From Spirodela intermedia (Eukaryota > Streptophyta > Magnoliopsida > Alismatales > Araceae), in NCBI GenBank assembly GCA_902729315.2, contig LR746268.1, positions 1,667,501-1,731,500 of the forward strand: a stretch of 64,000 nt of DNA, in the 5' to 3' direction. A model generated the notes under the pieces. That model was not told the origin of the DNA. It saw nothing but the letters and a program-made list of their open reading frames with translations, and did not search any database. Both the position numbers and the translations under genes were made by a program. Position 1 is the stretch's first letter, and every line of letters starts with the position of its first letter. This document shows positions 35,529 to 46,563 of the stretch, one piece after another.

Positions 35529-37332
35529 CGCCTCGCCATGCACCACGAGCGTTCGTCTTCTCTCTCTCTCCGCCGTTTCTCTCTCCACTATCTATCTAGG
35601 TCCCCATCTACCCATCTATCAAAATCTCCATTGAACTCTGGCTTCTCTCTCTAATCGTCAGTCTATCTAAATCTACATTTACCTCCCTCCTCTACTCCCT
35701 TCTCTCCTCTCTCTCTCTCTCCCTTCATGTGAACAACTTGATTCTAACACTTGAGAAAATTAATTAGCAACAATGGAGATTTATCCCAGAATAGATCTAA
35801 GAGAAAATATCGAATATTCCAATGCTAGTCTTAAGCCATTTGATTTTCCATTTCATGGATAGGAATGAAATTCCGCTTATAGCCTTTTTTTAAAGGGACT
35901 AAGTACCCTCACTAGTATTATTAATGGCAACTAAATGTTGAATAAATTGACCTTTTGCGTAAATGGAAAGTAATATTAAATATAGCGATTTATAATTATA
36001 ATACATTAGCGAGTATGTGGACTGAAGGACAAACCTTCACTCTCTCTCTCTCTCTAGGCACTTCTCCATCAAACTAGAGAGAGAGAGAGAGAATAATAAT
36101 GGGATCAGTTAAATTTTTTTAATAAATTTAGATCTTGAACGAATAAATCACACCAAAAGACTAAAAACTAGTTGCAAAAAAGGGTTATCAATCATTCAAG
36201 CAGGGAACTAAGCATAAAATAAACAGTTGTTTTTTCACTATTTTTATTAAAGCCCCAAGTATCATAACGAGTCAATAATAACCTAATCTACACTTTACCA
36301 AAAAAAAGTCAGGGAATCATGGGCTTTTGTTCTAGCGTTGACTTGCTATTCGACGTTGTTTAGCATTAAATCGTAAATGGAGTATCAAGACGAGCATGTT
36401 TGACTCCCCACCACCCAAATTTTCTCGTAAAAGGATTTTCAAAGATAGTTTTAGAAAAAGGAGAATATCATCATATATTCAGGATTTTTCTAGATATGGA
36501 AACATAGAAAACACCTTAAATCGGGGAGGGGGGGGGGAGGTTATTATGTTCAGCATCATAAACCAAGGTTCTTTGGTTATAGTACCTTAGAAAACACCTA
36601 AATCAGAGAAAAGACGGTCATTTTTGACGAATTTATAAAGGGGAAAATTAGCATGGGTTTTCCTCTATAATACCTTGAATTTATAAAGGGTAATTTTGTG
36701 CCAATGTTGCTCGTCGATCAAGAGCTTTTTAGTTATAATACCTTGGAAAACACACCAATTCAGAAAAAACAAAAAGGACATTTCGCTGAATTTACAAAAA
36801 ATGCCCATTTAGACATGAATACTTTACTCCGATGATGATTAACTGTAGATTAATCAACTAGAAAATGATTAACTGTAGATTAACTGTAGATTAATTGTAG
36901 AATACTTTAATCAACTAGAAAATGATCCTGTTTTACCGGGATGCTATATCTTATTATGGCAAGATACTTCACCACCTAACGTACGATCAATCCACTCATA
37001 CTGAAAACAGAAAAAGAAAAACAAAATTACTGAAGACAGCACTAAGAAACCCAGACCACACAGAGCTTATTACAGATCAATCTAAGCAAACAAGGTTAAA
37101 CGGTACATGATTATTGGAATTACTCTCACGGCGTACAAGACAAACTGATACTGATCCAAGTTTCTTGGAAGTCGTAAGAAAATATGCCATAATGGGATCT
37201 GGCTTACTGGAAAGATGATTACCTCAGACAGATGAACAAAAGAATTTCCATGAAAGCTCGAAGAGGGAAGATTTATTGGTCCTCCAGAAGAAGATATAAA
37301 CATGCAGCAAGACGGTAGGATTGGGGAAGGAG

Positions 37333-40300
37333 TCAAGCCTTCTGGGTTCCCTTGATCACAACAACTGGGCACTGGACGTGGTTGACGCAGTAGTTGCTGA
37401 CGCTTCCCAGAAACATCCTGCAGTTCAAGCCAGTAGTTCTTTCATGTGTGCGACTGAGAAGAAAATAAGATGGATTCTTTCCTTTTATGAATCAATCCTC
37501 ATTCAAGTATGGGTAGAAAAGATCACAAAAATAAAAACTAAAAGGTATTATACGAAATCTTATCTTTTCATGGATCAATCCTCGTGGAAATGAAAAGAAT
37601 TGGCAGCAATGATCCAGGCGGATATAAAAAACTAAACGAAATAAAAAAGGAAAATCTATCACGAATGACTGGTAACAAGCTAAGATAGATTCTTTCTTTA
37701 CATGAAACAACTCTCGTAGAAGGAAAATAATCTGGAAGCATTTATATAGACTAACAAAAACAAAAACTTAAAAAACTCTTCGAATTAATTAATACCAACC
37801 CCACCACCTAGAAAGTATGGCACACGAGATGGGCCAAGCTCACCTTATCTGCTAAGGTTCCTAAAAGTAGTTAACGATACGGATTATTCAATTTGGCAGA
37901 TCTGATTGGGACAAGGACAGACAAGGAACTGTCCCTGCGATCCCATTCCATGGGCTGCACCTCTGACTTCTTGATACCTTTAGTCTTGTTTTGTCCTGCT
38001 CCTGTCGCTTTTATTTTCCCCTATTTAGTCATCCCACTCCTGTTTCTCTCTTTCTCATCTTACCTTTGCTCTTTTAAAATAGCTCTCATCATTTAACTCT
38101 TTTCTTTCACTGTCGCCTTTTAGTCCCTTGTTAAGGCTCCATCAACTCCCCGAAAAGGATGAAATTAATATTGAAATGTGGATCAGTAAAATATCACGCT
38201 CAAGATTTCTTGGATCAACGATATTAAAAAGCGTAAAATTGGCCGTCAAGTCTACCATCAGCTATAGTACTTGCCAATCCTAATCATAAATTATCAATCT
38301 GTAAATGCTGACACCAGAAGACAAAAAATTACCGATCAAAAACTAAAATAAGGAGATAATTAATATCGAAACAATAGGAAACTATTTTCAATTGGACACT
38401 GTTTGATTATATAGCTATTACAAGGATAAACCAGGTAAGCATAGAGTATTAGCTAGGAAGCAGGAAAATGGTAACCTGGGAGGAACGAATTTAAATAGGG
38501 AAACTGCTGACTATGTTAAAGTTTCTCGTTGAATAAATGTTCGGGGGCAGAATTAAAGCATGCTGAGAGCAAGATATGAGACCAATATTTTGGGATCCAG
38601 CTTTTGAGGGCATTATTAATCAACACAACAGAGTTGTACTGATGAAGCACAGTACGAGATCCTAGAAGTACAAGAGTTATTAAACCGAATATAAGGGTCC
38701 AAATATTCCAGGACTGCTTACATACGGTACATTGTGGAGCCACATGATGTTAATAGCGGTAATAACACAGAAAAACTCACATATTTAGAGGGCATAGCTC
38801 AAGCTTCATATGGACTAGGTTTACACACAACCTGCCCAAATTATCCTATGAAACTCAATCCGACCCGAAAATTTATGGATTAGAGTGGTGGGTAGGTATA
38901 ATTTATTTTCAATTGTATTATGGATTAGGAAAATGGGTAATAGAAGAAGGTAAGGCAGCACCAGCCAAATTTAACTATAGCTCCAATCAGAGCGAATTGA
39001 ACAGTAAAATTTGAAGTTCTATCCACCCAAGGAACCTCCAATAAGTTCTACCACGTTCAAAAGGTTGCTTAGTATATCATAAAAGGAAAGTAGCATGTGC
39101 GACTAGGAGGATGGGCATTGAGAGAGAGAGCGAGCTCCTTGCAGCTTTTCGGTTCACATATTTCACCACATAATACTCCATTGTTTGGCTCAACTAGTTG
39201 AATTCACCCATATTTGTATTTCTGTCAAAAAGGTCAATAAATTTTCGGACACTGTGACCCACAGATATGCCCCCAAAAAAGCATGGACGGAAGTCAATCA
39301 CGACAGAGGTACCCCAGGGGAGCAAATGTGGCTAAAGCAGATGTCTGGTAGTGGAAGCATTGAAGTTGATTTGGAGGGTACACAGGTTAATATATTGTTC
39401 GCTTATTAACTCTCAGATCAGATCTGACAGCCTCTTCATAAACGGTGCTGCAACTAGGCCTGTGGAGAAGATCATGGCATTATATTATTCACACTAACTA
39501 CGCGCCAGTGATGCAATTACTGTAAATTCACACTAACTAGACCAAGGAAGCAGCCAAAATCATTTAGATCAAACCAAGAACAGAAATAGACTTTTTTTTT
39601 TCATCGCGATTTTAAACCCTGACAGACATCAAAGTTAAAACATGCACTGCACATTTTCAAATACAATTTTTTTGTTGATGGCTCTCTGATCATTCCTATC
39701 TTGGCCACTAAGTCAATGTATCAAATAATTTCATGCCCATTACATGCAAGCCCACAAGGAGCTTGAGTGCCTTGTGGTGAACTCAAATTTCAACCGCGAG
39801 GATAAATAAATAAATAAATGGCATCCATCTACAACTAATAAAGCATTACTTACAAATAATTAACATGTTATAATACCAGAGCAGAACAATAAACATGAGA
39901 TAAATGGAAGGATTGAAGAAATAAGTAAAGAAATGACAGGTATTCTCAAGAATCCAGGCCATGATCTAAAATAACTTGCTTATGTCATTGAATCACATTG
40001 TTGCCATAGATCTACCGAATAAACACGAATATCAAATCAAAAGATACTGCGTCAGAACACGAGCGAAACCCGACGACACAATTAGCTGACCTTTTAATTG
40101 GTCCGAATGCTCGACATCCCATTACGAGGAGATCGGCATGTAGATTAGCGGTAACTTCGCAGATAAGCTCCTTGGGATCACCCACTACTACTTGAGACTT
40201 CGCGTTAACCTTCGAATTTTCAAGGCAAGTTCCGATCAGTTTTCTGGGCATACAGTAAATGTAGAATTCTGGAGAACAAGAACTGAAATGTACAGTCCAC

Positions 40301-40760
40301 AGCATCTCAGCATCTCACATGCTTCTCGGCGCATATCTCCCTGGCGTGGGCTATAATGGCCTCGCTGATCCGCCGCTGGTGCGCCTCTATCGCAGCCGTG
40401 AAGGCAGGCACCTCCACATGACCTTCAGGAATGAGATAAATAAAAAATTAAAAAAAACAGAGAAACAACAGAGGAGGGACAAGTATGCAACGAGATCGAT
40501 CACGCATACATACTGGGACCACCGAACGGGATACCCCCGGGACTGAGGCCGGCAGCGATGGACGGCGGCGACTGGACGTGGAGGATGTGCAAGACCCCGG
40601 GCACCTCATCCTTTCCCCCTTCCCCCGGAGAATCGAAGCGGAGGTTGTTAATGGCCCACCTGAGTGCGTTCATGCTTTCCTCACTGCCGTCCACCGATAC
40701 TACCACGCGGCGGAGATTCCCGACGGCGGGGGCCGTTTCGGCTGAGGATGCGTCCGCCAT
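37333..40760 (-). CDS. Universal stress protein A-like protein, 4 exons
   Basis: USP-domain nucleotide-binding protein, 184 residues by my splice model. Exons on the minus strand are 40760-40514, 40422-40319, 40209-40091 and 37417-37333 (247+104+119+85 = 555 nt). All introns are GT-AG and phases join cleanly: S83 and R157 are split codons. Landmarks are RRVVVSVDGSEESMNALRWA (strand 1, residues 17-36), PPSIAAGLSPGGIPFGGPS, HVEVPAFTAAIEAHQRRIS, SQVVVGDPKELICEV and LHADLLVMGCRAFGPIKR, then MFLGSVSNYCVNHVQCPVVV in the last exon. The ATP-binding G2XG9XGS motif (residues 148-162) has Ala in place of the second Gly, as I recall for the At3g01520-type plant subfamily. The third intron is 2.67 kb, so the last exon is easily missed. 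Likely cytosolic or nuclear role in stress and hypoxia responses (family knowledge). Confidence 0.88.
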
Positions 40761-41474
40761 GGATGGAGCTCGGGAAGAAGATCGGGGAAGCTAATGGCGG
40801 GTGATCGGACAATCCCTCGATCCCCACTTCCTCAACCAAAAACCAGTGTTTCACATGAACGGAAACCGGTCACTCCGTTAAAAATATCGTTTTTAATCTA
40901 AACGTTGACTGGCCCTCCCAGGTTTGACTCAGGCCCATCAGCTCAAAGAAAAGCCCGAAAAATCAGCCCCGATCCATGAAAGTTAGTGGGTCAAAATTGG
41001 GATAATTCTCATGGGCCTCGGACCAACGATGCCCCTCTGTCTAATCTGTCGGGCCGGCCCCAAATTATAGGGTCCATTGACGAATCGGGCCGGACCGGGT
41101 CAAAAATCCCGGGCTTCCAGATGATCTGCAGTCACTGAGCTGACCGCCAGCTCCAACGCCATTTAGTTGACCCCCACCCAAAATTCTCTCTCTATCTCCT
41201 TCCCTCCCTCCCCCTCTCTCTCTCTCTTCCTCCTTCTCTTCCTGCCTCTCTCTCTCTCTTCCTCCTTCTCTTCCTGCCTCTCTCTTATTCCCTATCTCTC
41301 TTTTACTCCCTCTCTCTCTTTATCTCTGTCTATGCGGCGGTGGCTGTGGATTAGATGAAGAAGACAGGAAGGAGAATTTGGTCCAGACCAAGTTGTCTTG
41401 TTCTTACTCTCTGGCAACAGAAAAGCCCGAAAGTGGATATTAGGCCCGGCCCACCCCTCCATAGCATCAAAGCT

Positions 41475-41517
<43 letters not shown>

Positions 41518-42212
41518 TTTATTTCAAATTCTTATTAATATAAAAATGGTCTCTATTCGTAATTATAAACATAATATCTGATTTCAGGTATGAAATTGCT
41601 CTACCAACAACCAATTATTTTAAGTTTTGTGTAGAATAGTAATTATAATATGTCATCAAGATTTTTTTTATTCATACCATTAATTCCAAGTGAGTTTTAC
41701 CATAGAGTATAAAAAAATCCGATATTTATTTAATTATATATTTTAAATAAATAATTTTCATTTTCTTGCAGTAATTTTAATTTTTTAACTCATTATATGT
41801 TATCATTTATGTAGATGCTTCATATAAACACCATAAAAAGAAAACCCCAGCATCTATTACATGCAATAAAAATTCCACGATTTGAGGTTAAATTTAAGAT
41901 TTTACCCTTCTTGGTATTAAAAATTAGAATCCACCCTACTCGTGCAACATATTTTTTGTTTGAAATAACCTATGTATTTTATTATATGATCAAAACACCT
42001 ATATAAAATAAATCTCGGTAATCACCAAAGGATTTTGAAAATTTTCATGGAAACGTTTGCTTTCTGGAAAAAAATATTTGACAAACAAGGTCAACTATGC
42101 AAAACGTTACAAGGGGCATTCCTTTCAGGAATGATTTCAGGGTATTTATATAATTATTATTACAACCGTATTATTCTGTTAACGATGGGTTTTTAATGAA
42201 TCCTATTAAATA
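40761..42212. other. USP upstream region, microsatellite-rich
   Basis: This is the minus-strand promoter side of the USP gene. It holds pyrimidine-rich tracts (41185-41330, including a duplicated TCTTCCTCCTTCTCTTCCTGCC) and a (GA)n tract at 41478-41512, followed by AT-rich DNA. No ORF with a recognisable domain; no clear TATA box near 40760. Confidence 0.5.
41478..41512. repeat. (GA)n microsatellite
   Basis: About 17 uninterrupted GA units, 0.7 kb upstream of the USP gene. Confidence 0.95.
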
Positions 42213-42533
42213 TTGTGGCCTTCATCCCGACCGGCGGGGGGATGGGCACGTGAGGGCGGGGAGGGGGGCAGGGGGCCGGGGGACCCGCCGGCGAGCATCA
42301 CTGCGGCGGCTTTAAAGACGCCGCCTTTTGGATTCCCGGCCGGCGGGAAGGGCGGCGGTGGCGGCGCATCGTGTGGCGGCGGCGCCACTTGGTTGGCGGG
42401 CAGGTGGAGGGCCCACCACCGACGCCGGATTTCACCGCGGCTGCCCCGTCCTCCGGATACCTACTGCACCACTTCGTCAGAATCTGAGGCCGCCGGCGGG
42501 GGACCGTGCTGTCCTCATCCCGACTCATGCCTC

Positions 42534-42573
<40 letters not shown>

Positions 42574-42790
42574 CTTCCCTCTCTTCGTCTGAATGGGCTC
42601 CGAACAAAGAACTGGTTGAAGCTCGGAGGCGTCTGTATATGGCTCTCTCTCTCTCTCTCTCCCCTTCTCCTTCCTTCTCAGGGCTCCGAACCGGGGACTA
42701 GCCGCCCTCTCTCTCTCTATCTCCTTCCCCCTCTTCGTCTGAATGGGCTCCGAACCAAGGACTAGTGAAGCTCGCAGGCTTCTGTATCTG

Positions 42791-42831
<41 letters not shown>

Positions 42832-42970
42832 CACTCAAGCCTCTGTGTGCACCGAACAAGAGGGGAACACAGGAATCAGTCTTCCAGGTTGGAAGCGAGA
42901 GAGAGGATGGGGGCCCAGAACCTGGGGGTAGATGTGGACCAGGCGGGACCATCTTTCTACCCGGAGCATG
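42213..42970. other. GC-rich, repeat-bearing non-coding island
   Basis: GC-rich sequence (42230-42520) with a palindromic CACGTG at 42247-42252 leads into (CT)n tracts at 42538-42569 and 42793-42828. CTTCGTCTGAATGGGCTCCG occurs at 42583 and again at 42733, a duplication of about 150 bp, with a partial third copy (GGGCTCCGAACCGGGGACTAG) near 42680. ORFs on both strands (162 and 178 codons) are repeat-driven and have no domain. Confidence 0.45.
42793..42828. repeat. (TC)n microsatellite
   Basis: About 18 uninterrupted TC units at the end of the 150-bp-spaced duplication. Confidence 0.95.
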
Positions 42971-44103
42971 ACTTTGAGGCCCAATTATGAAAATAAATTC
43001 CGAACAAGTTTTCTTATGATCATTATTTTATTTCAATAATAACCCGTGTACGATCTCCGGTACAGTTAATTGATATTATTTCTAGCGTATTTCATGCGGT
43101 TCTCTTGGCAGCATGCGAGCCAAGTCGTGGTACGTGGGATTCGACATGGGAAATGGCCCGAGTCGGGTAATCGCCCACGAATCTGTGGTTTATCTACCTA
43201 TCTCTCTCTCTCTATGTATATATATATGTAATATGTATATCTCTCAGATGAGTTAGAAGTCTGTTTCTCTCTCTAGGATACTTACTGGAGTGGGATATCT
43301 GGAACTGGGCTTTTCGCTTCGCTGTAATCATTCAATCCTGTGTGCAACTCTGATTATGTCACGATCTTCCGGTAGATAGAGTGTGCCCCATCTGTCAGAC
43401 ATTCCCTCGAACACCTTTCCCTCGTGAAATAAAAAAAATTAATTCCTCTTTGACATTTTGGCCAACGCTCGCCGTAATTAAATAATAAAGCTTTTTTATT
43501 TCTTAAATATTTCTCGTCTGTCCTCTCTCTCTCGGTTCGGACCCTTGCCGCCTGTTAAAACCACGGAAAATCAGAGAGATAGATAGATCCAGCGCAACCG
43601 TTAAGATCACCGCCCCAGCCCCACCATCTCTCTCTCTCTCTCTAGGTTCGGACCCTTACCTCCTGTTAAAACCACAGAAAGTCAGAGAGAGAGAGATAGA
43701 TCCAGCGCAACCGATAAGACCACCACTCCTCTCTCTCTCTCTAGAGAAGGTCTTCTCTCTCACCCTTATCTGCTCTCAACCATTCGACAGGGACCCAGGG
43801 ACGTCTTTATCCGTGCAGGAGCTGCTGCCTTTCTTCCGTCTTCCAGGTACTCTCTCTCTCTCTCCCCCCATTCACACAGAGAGCTATCTCCTGGGTCTGC
43901 ACGCCGTTTAGCCATTAAGGTTCAGATCTTGACTGCTAAGCTCCTAATGAACTCCGGAAATGGGTACCGGAGATGGAGAAGGAGACGATGACTGGGAAAC
44001 GGGAGTTTCAACAAGCCAAGGGGAAGGGAATTACAGCCTGAGGAGATTCCCCCGCCGGAGACGAGGGGGAAGGAAGAATGTGAGCGCGGCGGTGCCGGCC
44101 ACC
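42971..44103. other. Intergenic DNA downstream of AHL, with a 111-bp-spaced duplication
   Basis: A duplicated block, GGTTCGGACCCTT.CC.CCTG then TTAAAACCAC, occurs at 43534 and 43645, with matching GATCCAGCGCAACCG tails, so the two copies span about 43522-43615 and 43633-43726. Short CT and TA microsatellites are scattered. The 3' part should contain the AHL 3' UTR (minus strand). Confidence 0.55.
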
Positions 44104-45129
44104 TCAGTAGGGCGGCGAACGCGCCGCCGGCGCCCAGATGACGTCCGATGGCAGGTGGGAGCTGAAGATGGACAGGCCGCAGGGCTCTGGTACGTGGTTG
44201 TTCTGAGCTGCCGGCGGCGAGGAGGGAGGCAGCGGCGAGGAGCTCCGCTGTGGTTGTTGCCGTTGAAGATGGTGGCGCTGCGGGGTGAACGCCGGCGAAG
44301 GCTCGCCGTTGACGGAGACGGAGACGGAGACGGAGACGTCGTCCTCCGCCGGTAGGCGGTGGTATGAGGGGCTGGAGAATGTGGCGGCGAGGATCGTCAC
44401 GGTGGCCGCGGCCCTCAGCGGGCCAGCCACCAGACCGCCGAAGATCTGGCCGTGGGGGCCGGCCAGCGTGACGGAGAACCCGGCGGCGCCGCCGCCGGCC
44501 GGCAGAACGGAGCCCGTCGAGGGGGGGAAGAAGGTGGCGGAGACGGAGAGGATCTCGAACGCCCCGCGGAAACTCAGGCCGGCGGGCGGCGACGGCGCCG
44601 CCGCCCCCGGAGGCGATGCGGCAGAGCTGTGGAGGACCACGTCGGAGACGACGCCCCTCCCGGCCATTACAGAGAGCCCGAGGCGGCGCCGCCGGGAGAA
44701 GCGGGAGAGGCTCTCGACGACGTCCTCGCCGGCCGCGATCTCCAGCACGTAGGGATGCATCGCCGCCGGCGAGGACGGGTCGTCGGCTTCTCTTGTCACC
44801 ACCACCGGTGGCTTCGGCTTGTTCTTCGACCCCGGCGGTCGCCCACGTGGCCGCCGGGGGACCTCCACCGTCGACCCGTCTCCTCCTCCGCCGGCGACCG
44901 GCGGCGCCGCTGGGCCGGCGGAGGATTTCCTGCGCTTGTTCATCAGAGCTCGCTCCTCCGAGCCTTTGCTGCCGCCGTCGCCGCTGCGGCTGTCAGCCTC
45001 GTCGGAGTGGCATTCCGGATTGCTGGCGAGGAGACCACCGCCGCCCTTGTCGTAGTCCGTCACCGCGCCGCCACCGCCGCCGCCGCTTCTCATCTCCACG
45101 CCACCGCCGAAGCTTTTCAAGAACATCAT
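44104..45129 (-). CDS. AT-hook motif nuclear-localized (AHL) protein, clade A, intronless
   Basis: Nuclear DNA-binding protein of 341 residues. An acidic, glycine-rich N-terminus is followed by the KRRK basic patch (65-68) and a type-I AT-hook, RRPRGRPPGSKNKPKPP (92-108), that binds the minor groove of AT-rich DNA. The PPC/DUF296 domain (about 124-253) begins HPYVLEIAAGEDVVE and ends GQIFGGLVAGPLRAAATVTI LAATF. One AT-hook plus no introns is the clade A pattern. The conserved six-residue GRFEIL of the PPC domain, reported to be needed for partner binding, reads GAFEIL here (residues 189-194), and the usual NVTLRQ reads DVVLHS. The C-terminus has a VSVSVSVS run from a GACGGA hexanucleotide repeat (44313-44336). 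Homologues repress growth and control flowering or inflorescence traits (family knowledge). Confidence 0.9.
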   Translation of the reverse strand: MMFLKSFGGGVEMRSGGGGGGAVTDYDKGGGGLLASNPECHSDEADSRSGDGGSKGSEERALMNKRRKSSAGPAAPPVAGGGGDGSTVEVPRRPRGRPPGSKNKPKPPVVVTREADDPSSPAAMHPYVLEIAAGEDVVESLSRFSRRRRLGLSVMAGRGVVSDVVLHSSAASPPGAAAPSPPAGLSFRGAFEILSVSATFFPPSTGSVLPAGGGAAGFSVTLAGPHGQIFGGLVAGPLRAAATVTILAATFSSPSYHRLPAEDDVSVSVSVSVNGEPSPAFTPQRHHLQRQQPQRSSSPLPPSSPPAAQNNHVPEPCGLSIFSSHLPSDVIWAPAARSPPY

Positions 45130-45234
45130 CCCCAGCGAACCACGAAATAATGGGAAGAAAACAGGTGCTGCGGGTGTTGCACCCTCTCTCTCTCTCTCTC
45201 CTGTCCGGGAGACGAGATTCTGTAGAGCTAAAAG

Positions 45235-45241
45235 ATATATA
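45235..45241 (-). promoter_or_regulatory. Candidate TATA box of AHL gene
   Basis: On the minus strand CCGTATATATCTTTTAGC places TATATAT about 107 bp upstream of the AHL ATG, implying a leader of roughly 75 nt that would contain a CT/GA tract. No second TATA-like sequence lies closer. Confidence 0.5.
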
Positions 45242-46094
45242 CGGAGAGAGAGGGCGACAGAGGGAACGAGCCAGAAAAGGGGCGGGTGGGGAGATGGCGG
45301 AGCTTTGAAAGCAAGTAAAGGTCTGAATGATTACGGACGCTGTGCAAAGGAAGAGGGAGGGGAGAGAGAGAGAGAGAGAGGCGGGGGTGTGGGGATGGCG
45401 GACCCACCTGGCCTTCAAGGGGAAGAAAGAGGGGGGCTGAAGGAGGACGAAATTTGTACAGCTAGCTCCGGTTTTGCAAGAAGACGACGGCTCTGCTCGA
45501 ACAGACAAACTGTAGTGAGAGAGAGAGAGAAAGAGACGGCGATTCTCTAGGCCACAAACGACTTCCGTTAGAGAGAGAGAGAGAGAGGACCTTCGTTAGA
45601 CAAAGGAGAACACCCTTCTGTTAGAGAGAGAGAGAGAGAGAGAGAGTGGCGATTCTCCTACGGCACTCGACGCCTTTCGTTATCTCACCCGCCTCCTTCC
45701 TCCTGCCCTACTTGCCTAATAGCCGCGGCAGTCGGCAGGCCGCTGTCACCGACTACGGTGAATCACGTTGGCCGCCGCCGCCGTAGATGACCCCTCGTGA
45801 GAGAGAGAGAGAGAGAGAGAGGGAGAGGGGATGGTCGAAATTCGTGGGCCGTGGAAGAGACGTGGGAACTGAAGGAAGAGATCCAAGAGCGCCGGCGGAA
45901 AACTGGTGACGTGGAGATGATGATGTTGGAAAGCTGCCATCGTTTAGGAAAGTGTGAACTTGGAGAAATGTGACGATAAGTCAACGCACATGCCCCCGTC
46001 CACGGAAGTCAAACTAACCCCGATGCTTGGCGAAATGACTCCGGTGTCTTCTACCAGGCCCTTTGGAATCCCGGCCCTGGCCCATCTCAGGGAA

Positions 46095-46132
<38 letters not shown>

Positions 46133-46563
46133 GATAGACTACGTTTTTCTTTCATAAACCAGTGAACTTTCCAAAATTTCCAAATCGTCGTCGCAATTCG
46201 TAATGCCTTTGGACTGATGTAAAATTGCCTCTTTTTTTCTCTTATTTTTTTTATTTTCCTCCCACGACTTGGTAGACAGAAATTGCTCATAAAAATGGGG
46301 ATATCAGACCTTCCTTCGGACGATTAGTTCCTAAAGGGGGCCGTAATCAGAAATCATCCCTCAGAGATGAGATCTAACGGGCACATGCATACCTAATTAA
46401 GAAAGCTTCATGAAATTATTTTTATAAGATAACGGAGATCATCCTGGCCCCCTGTCGTGAGCCAGAAGGGACCCTTCCTTGTTTCTAAACTTACATCCTG
46501 GAAGCACCCACCTGCATTGAACTCCTACTGTGTTTAATCGCTGTGAAAGATCCGAGCGTTCAC
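45242..46563. other. AHL upstream region with dense GA microsatellites
   Basis: GA tracts lie at about 45363-45381, 45520-45535, 45571-45588, 45622-45647, 45798-45820 and 46096-46126. On the AHL sense strand they read as CT. Such tracts are binding sites for plant GAGA-binding (BPC/BBR) factors in many homeotic genes; a role here is inference. Short ORFs across them are artefacts. The right edge holds the 3' end of the minus-strand MADS gene. Confidence 0.55.

Larger units (their letters stand above)
34716..37332. other. Intergenic DNA between protease and USP genes
   Basis: No gene recognised. It holds (GA)n at 35040-35067, (TC)n at 35489-35524, an inverted pair of short CT and GA tracts around 36040-36092 and a G9 run near 36525. 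ORFs at 34934-35654 arise from the CT/GA repeats. The 3' end of the USP gene lies at its right edge on the minus strand. Confidence 0.5.

Noticed and set aside
40315-40760. USP exon 1 read through to the stop after PSMYA
   Set aside because: CCCA|GTATGT is a good donor and the next exon restores the conserved HVEVPAFTAAIE sequence in phase.
41167-42971. SLSLSL and RERERE ORFs
   Set aside because: They are translations of (CT)n/(GA)n microsatellites.
44285-45308. ORFs of 155-232 codons on + over the AHL gene
   Set aside because: They are antisense frames in a GC-rich coding region, rich in Arg and Ala, with no domain; the minus frame has a clear AT-hook and PPC domain.
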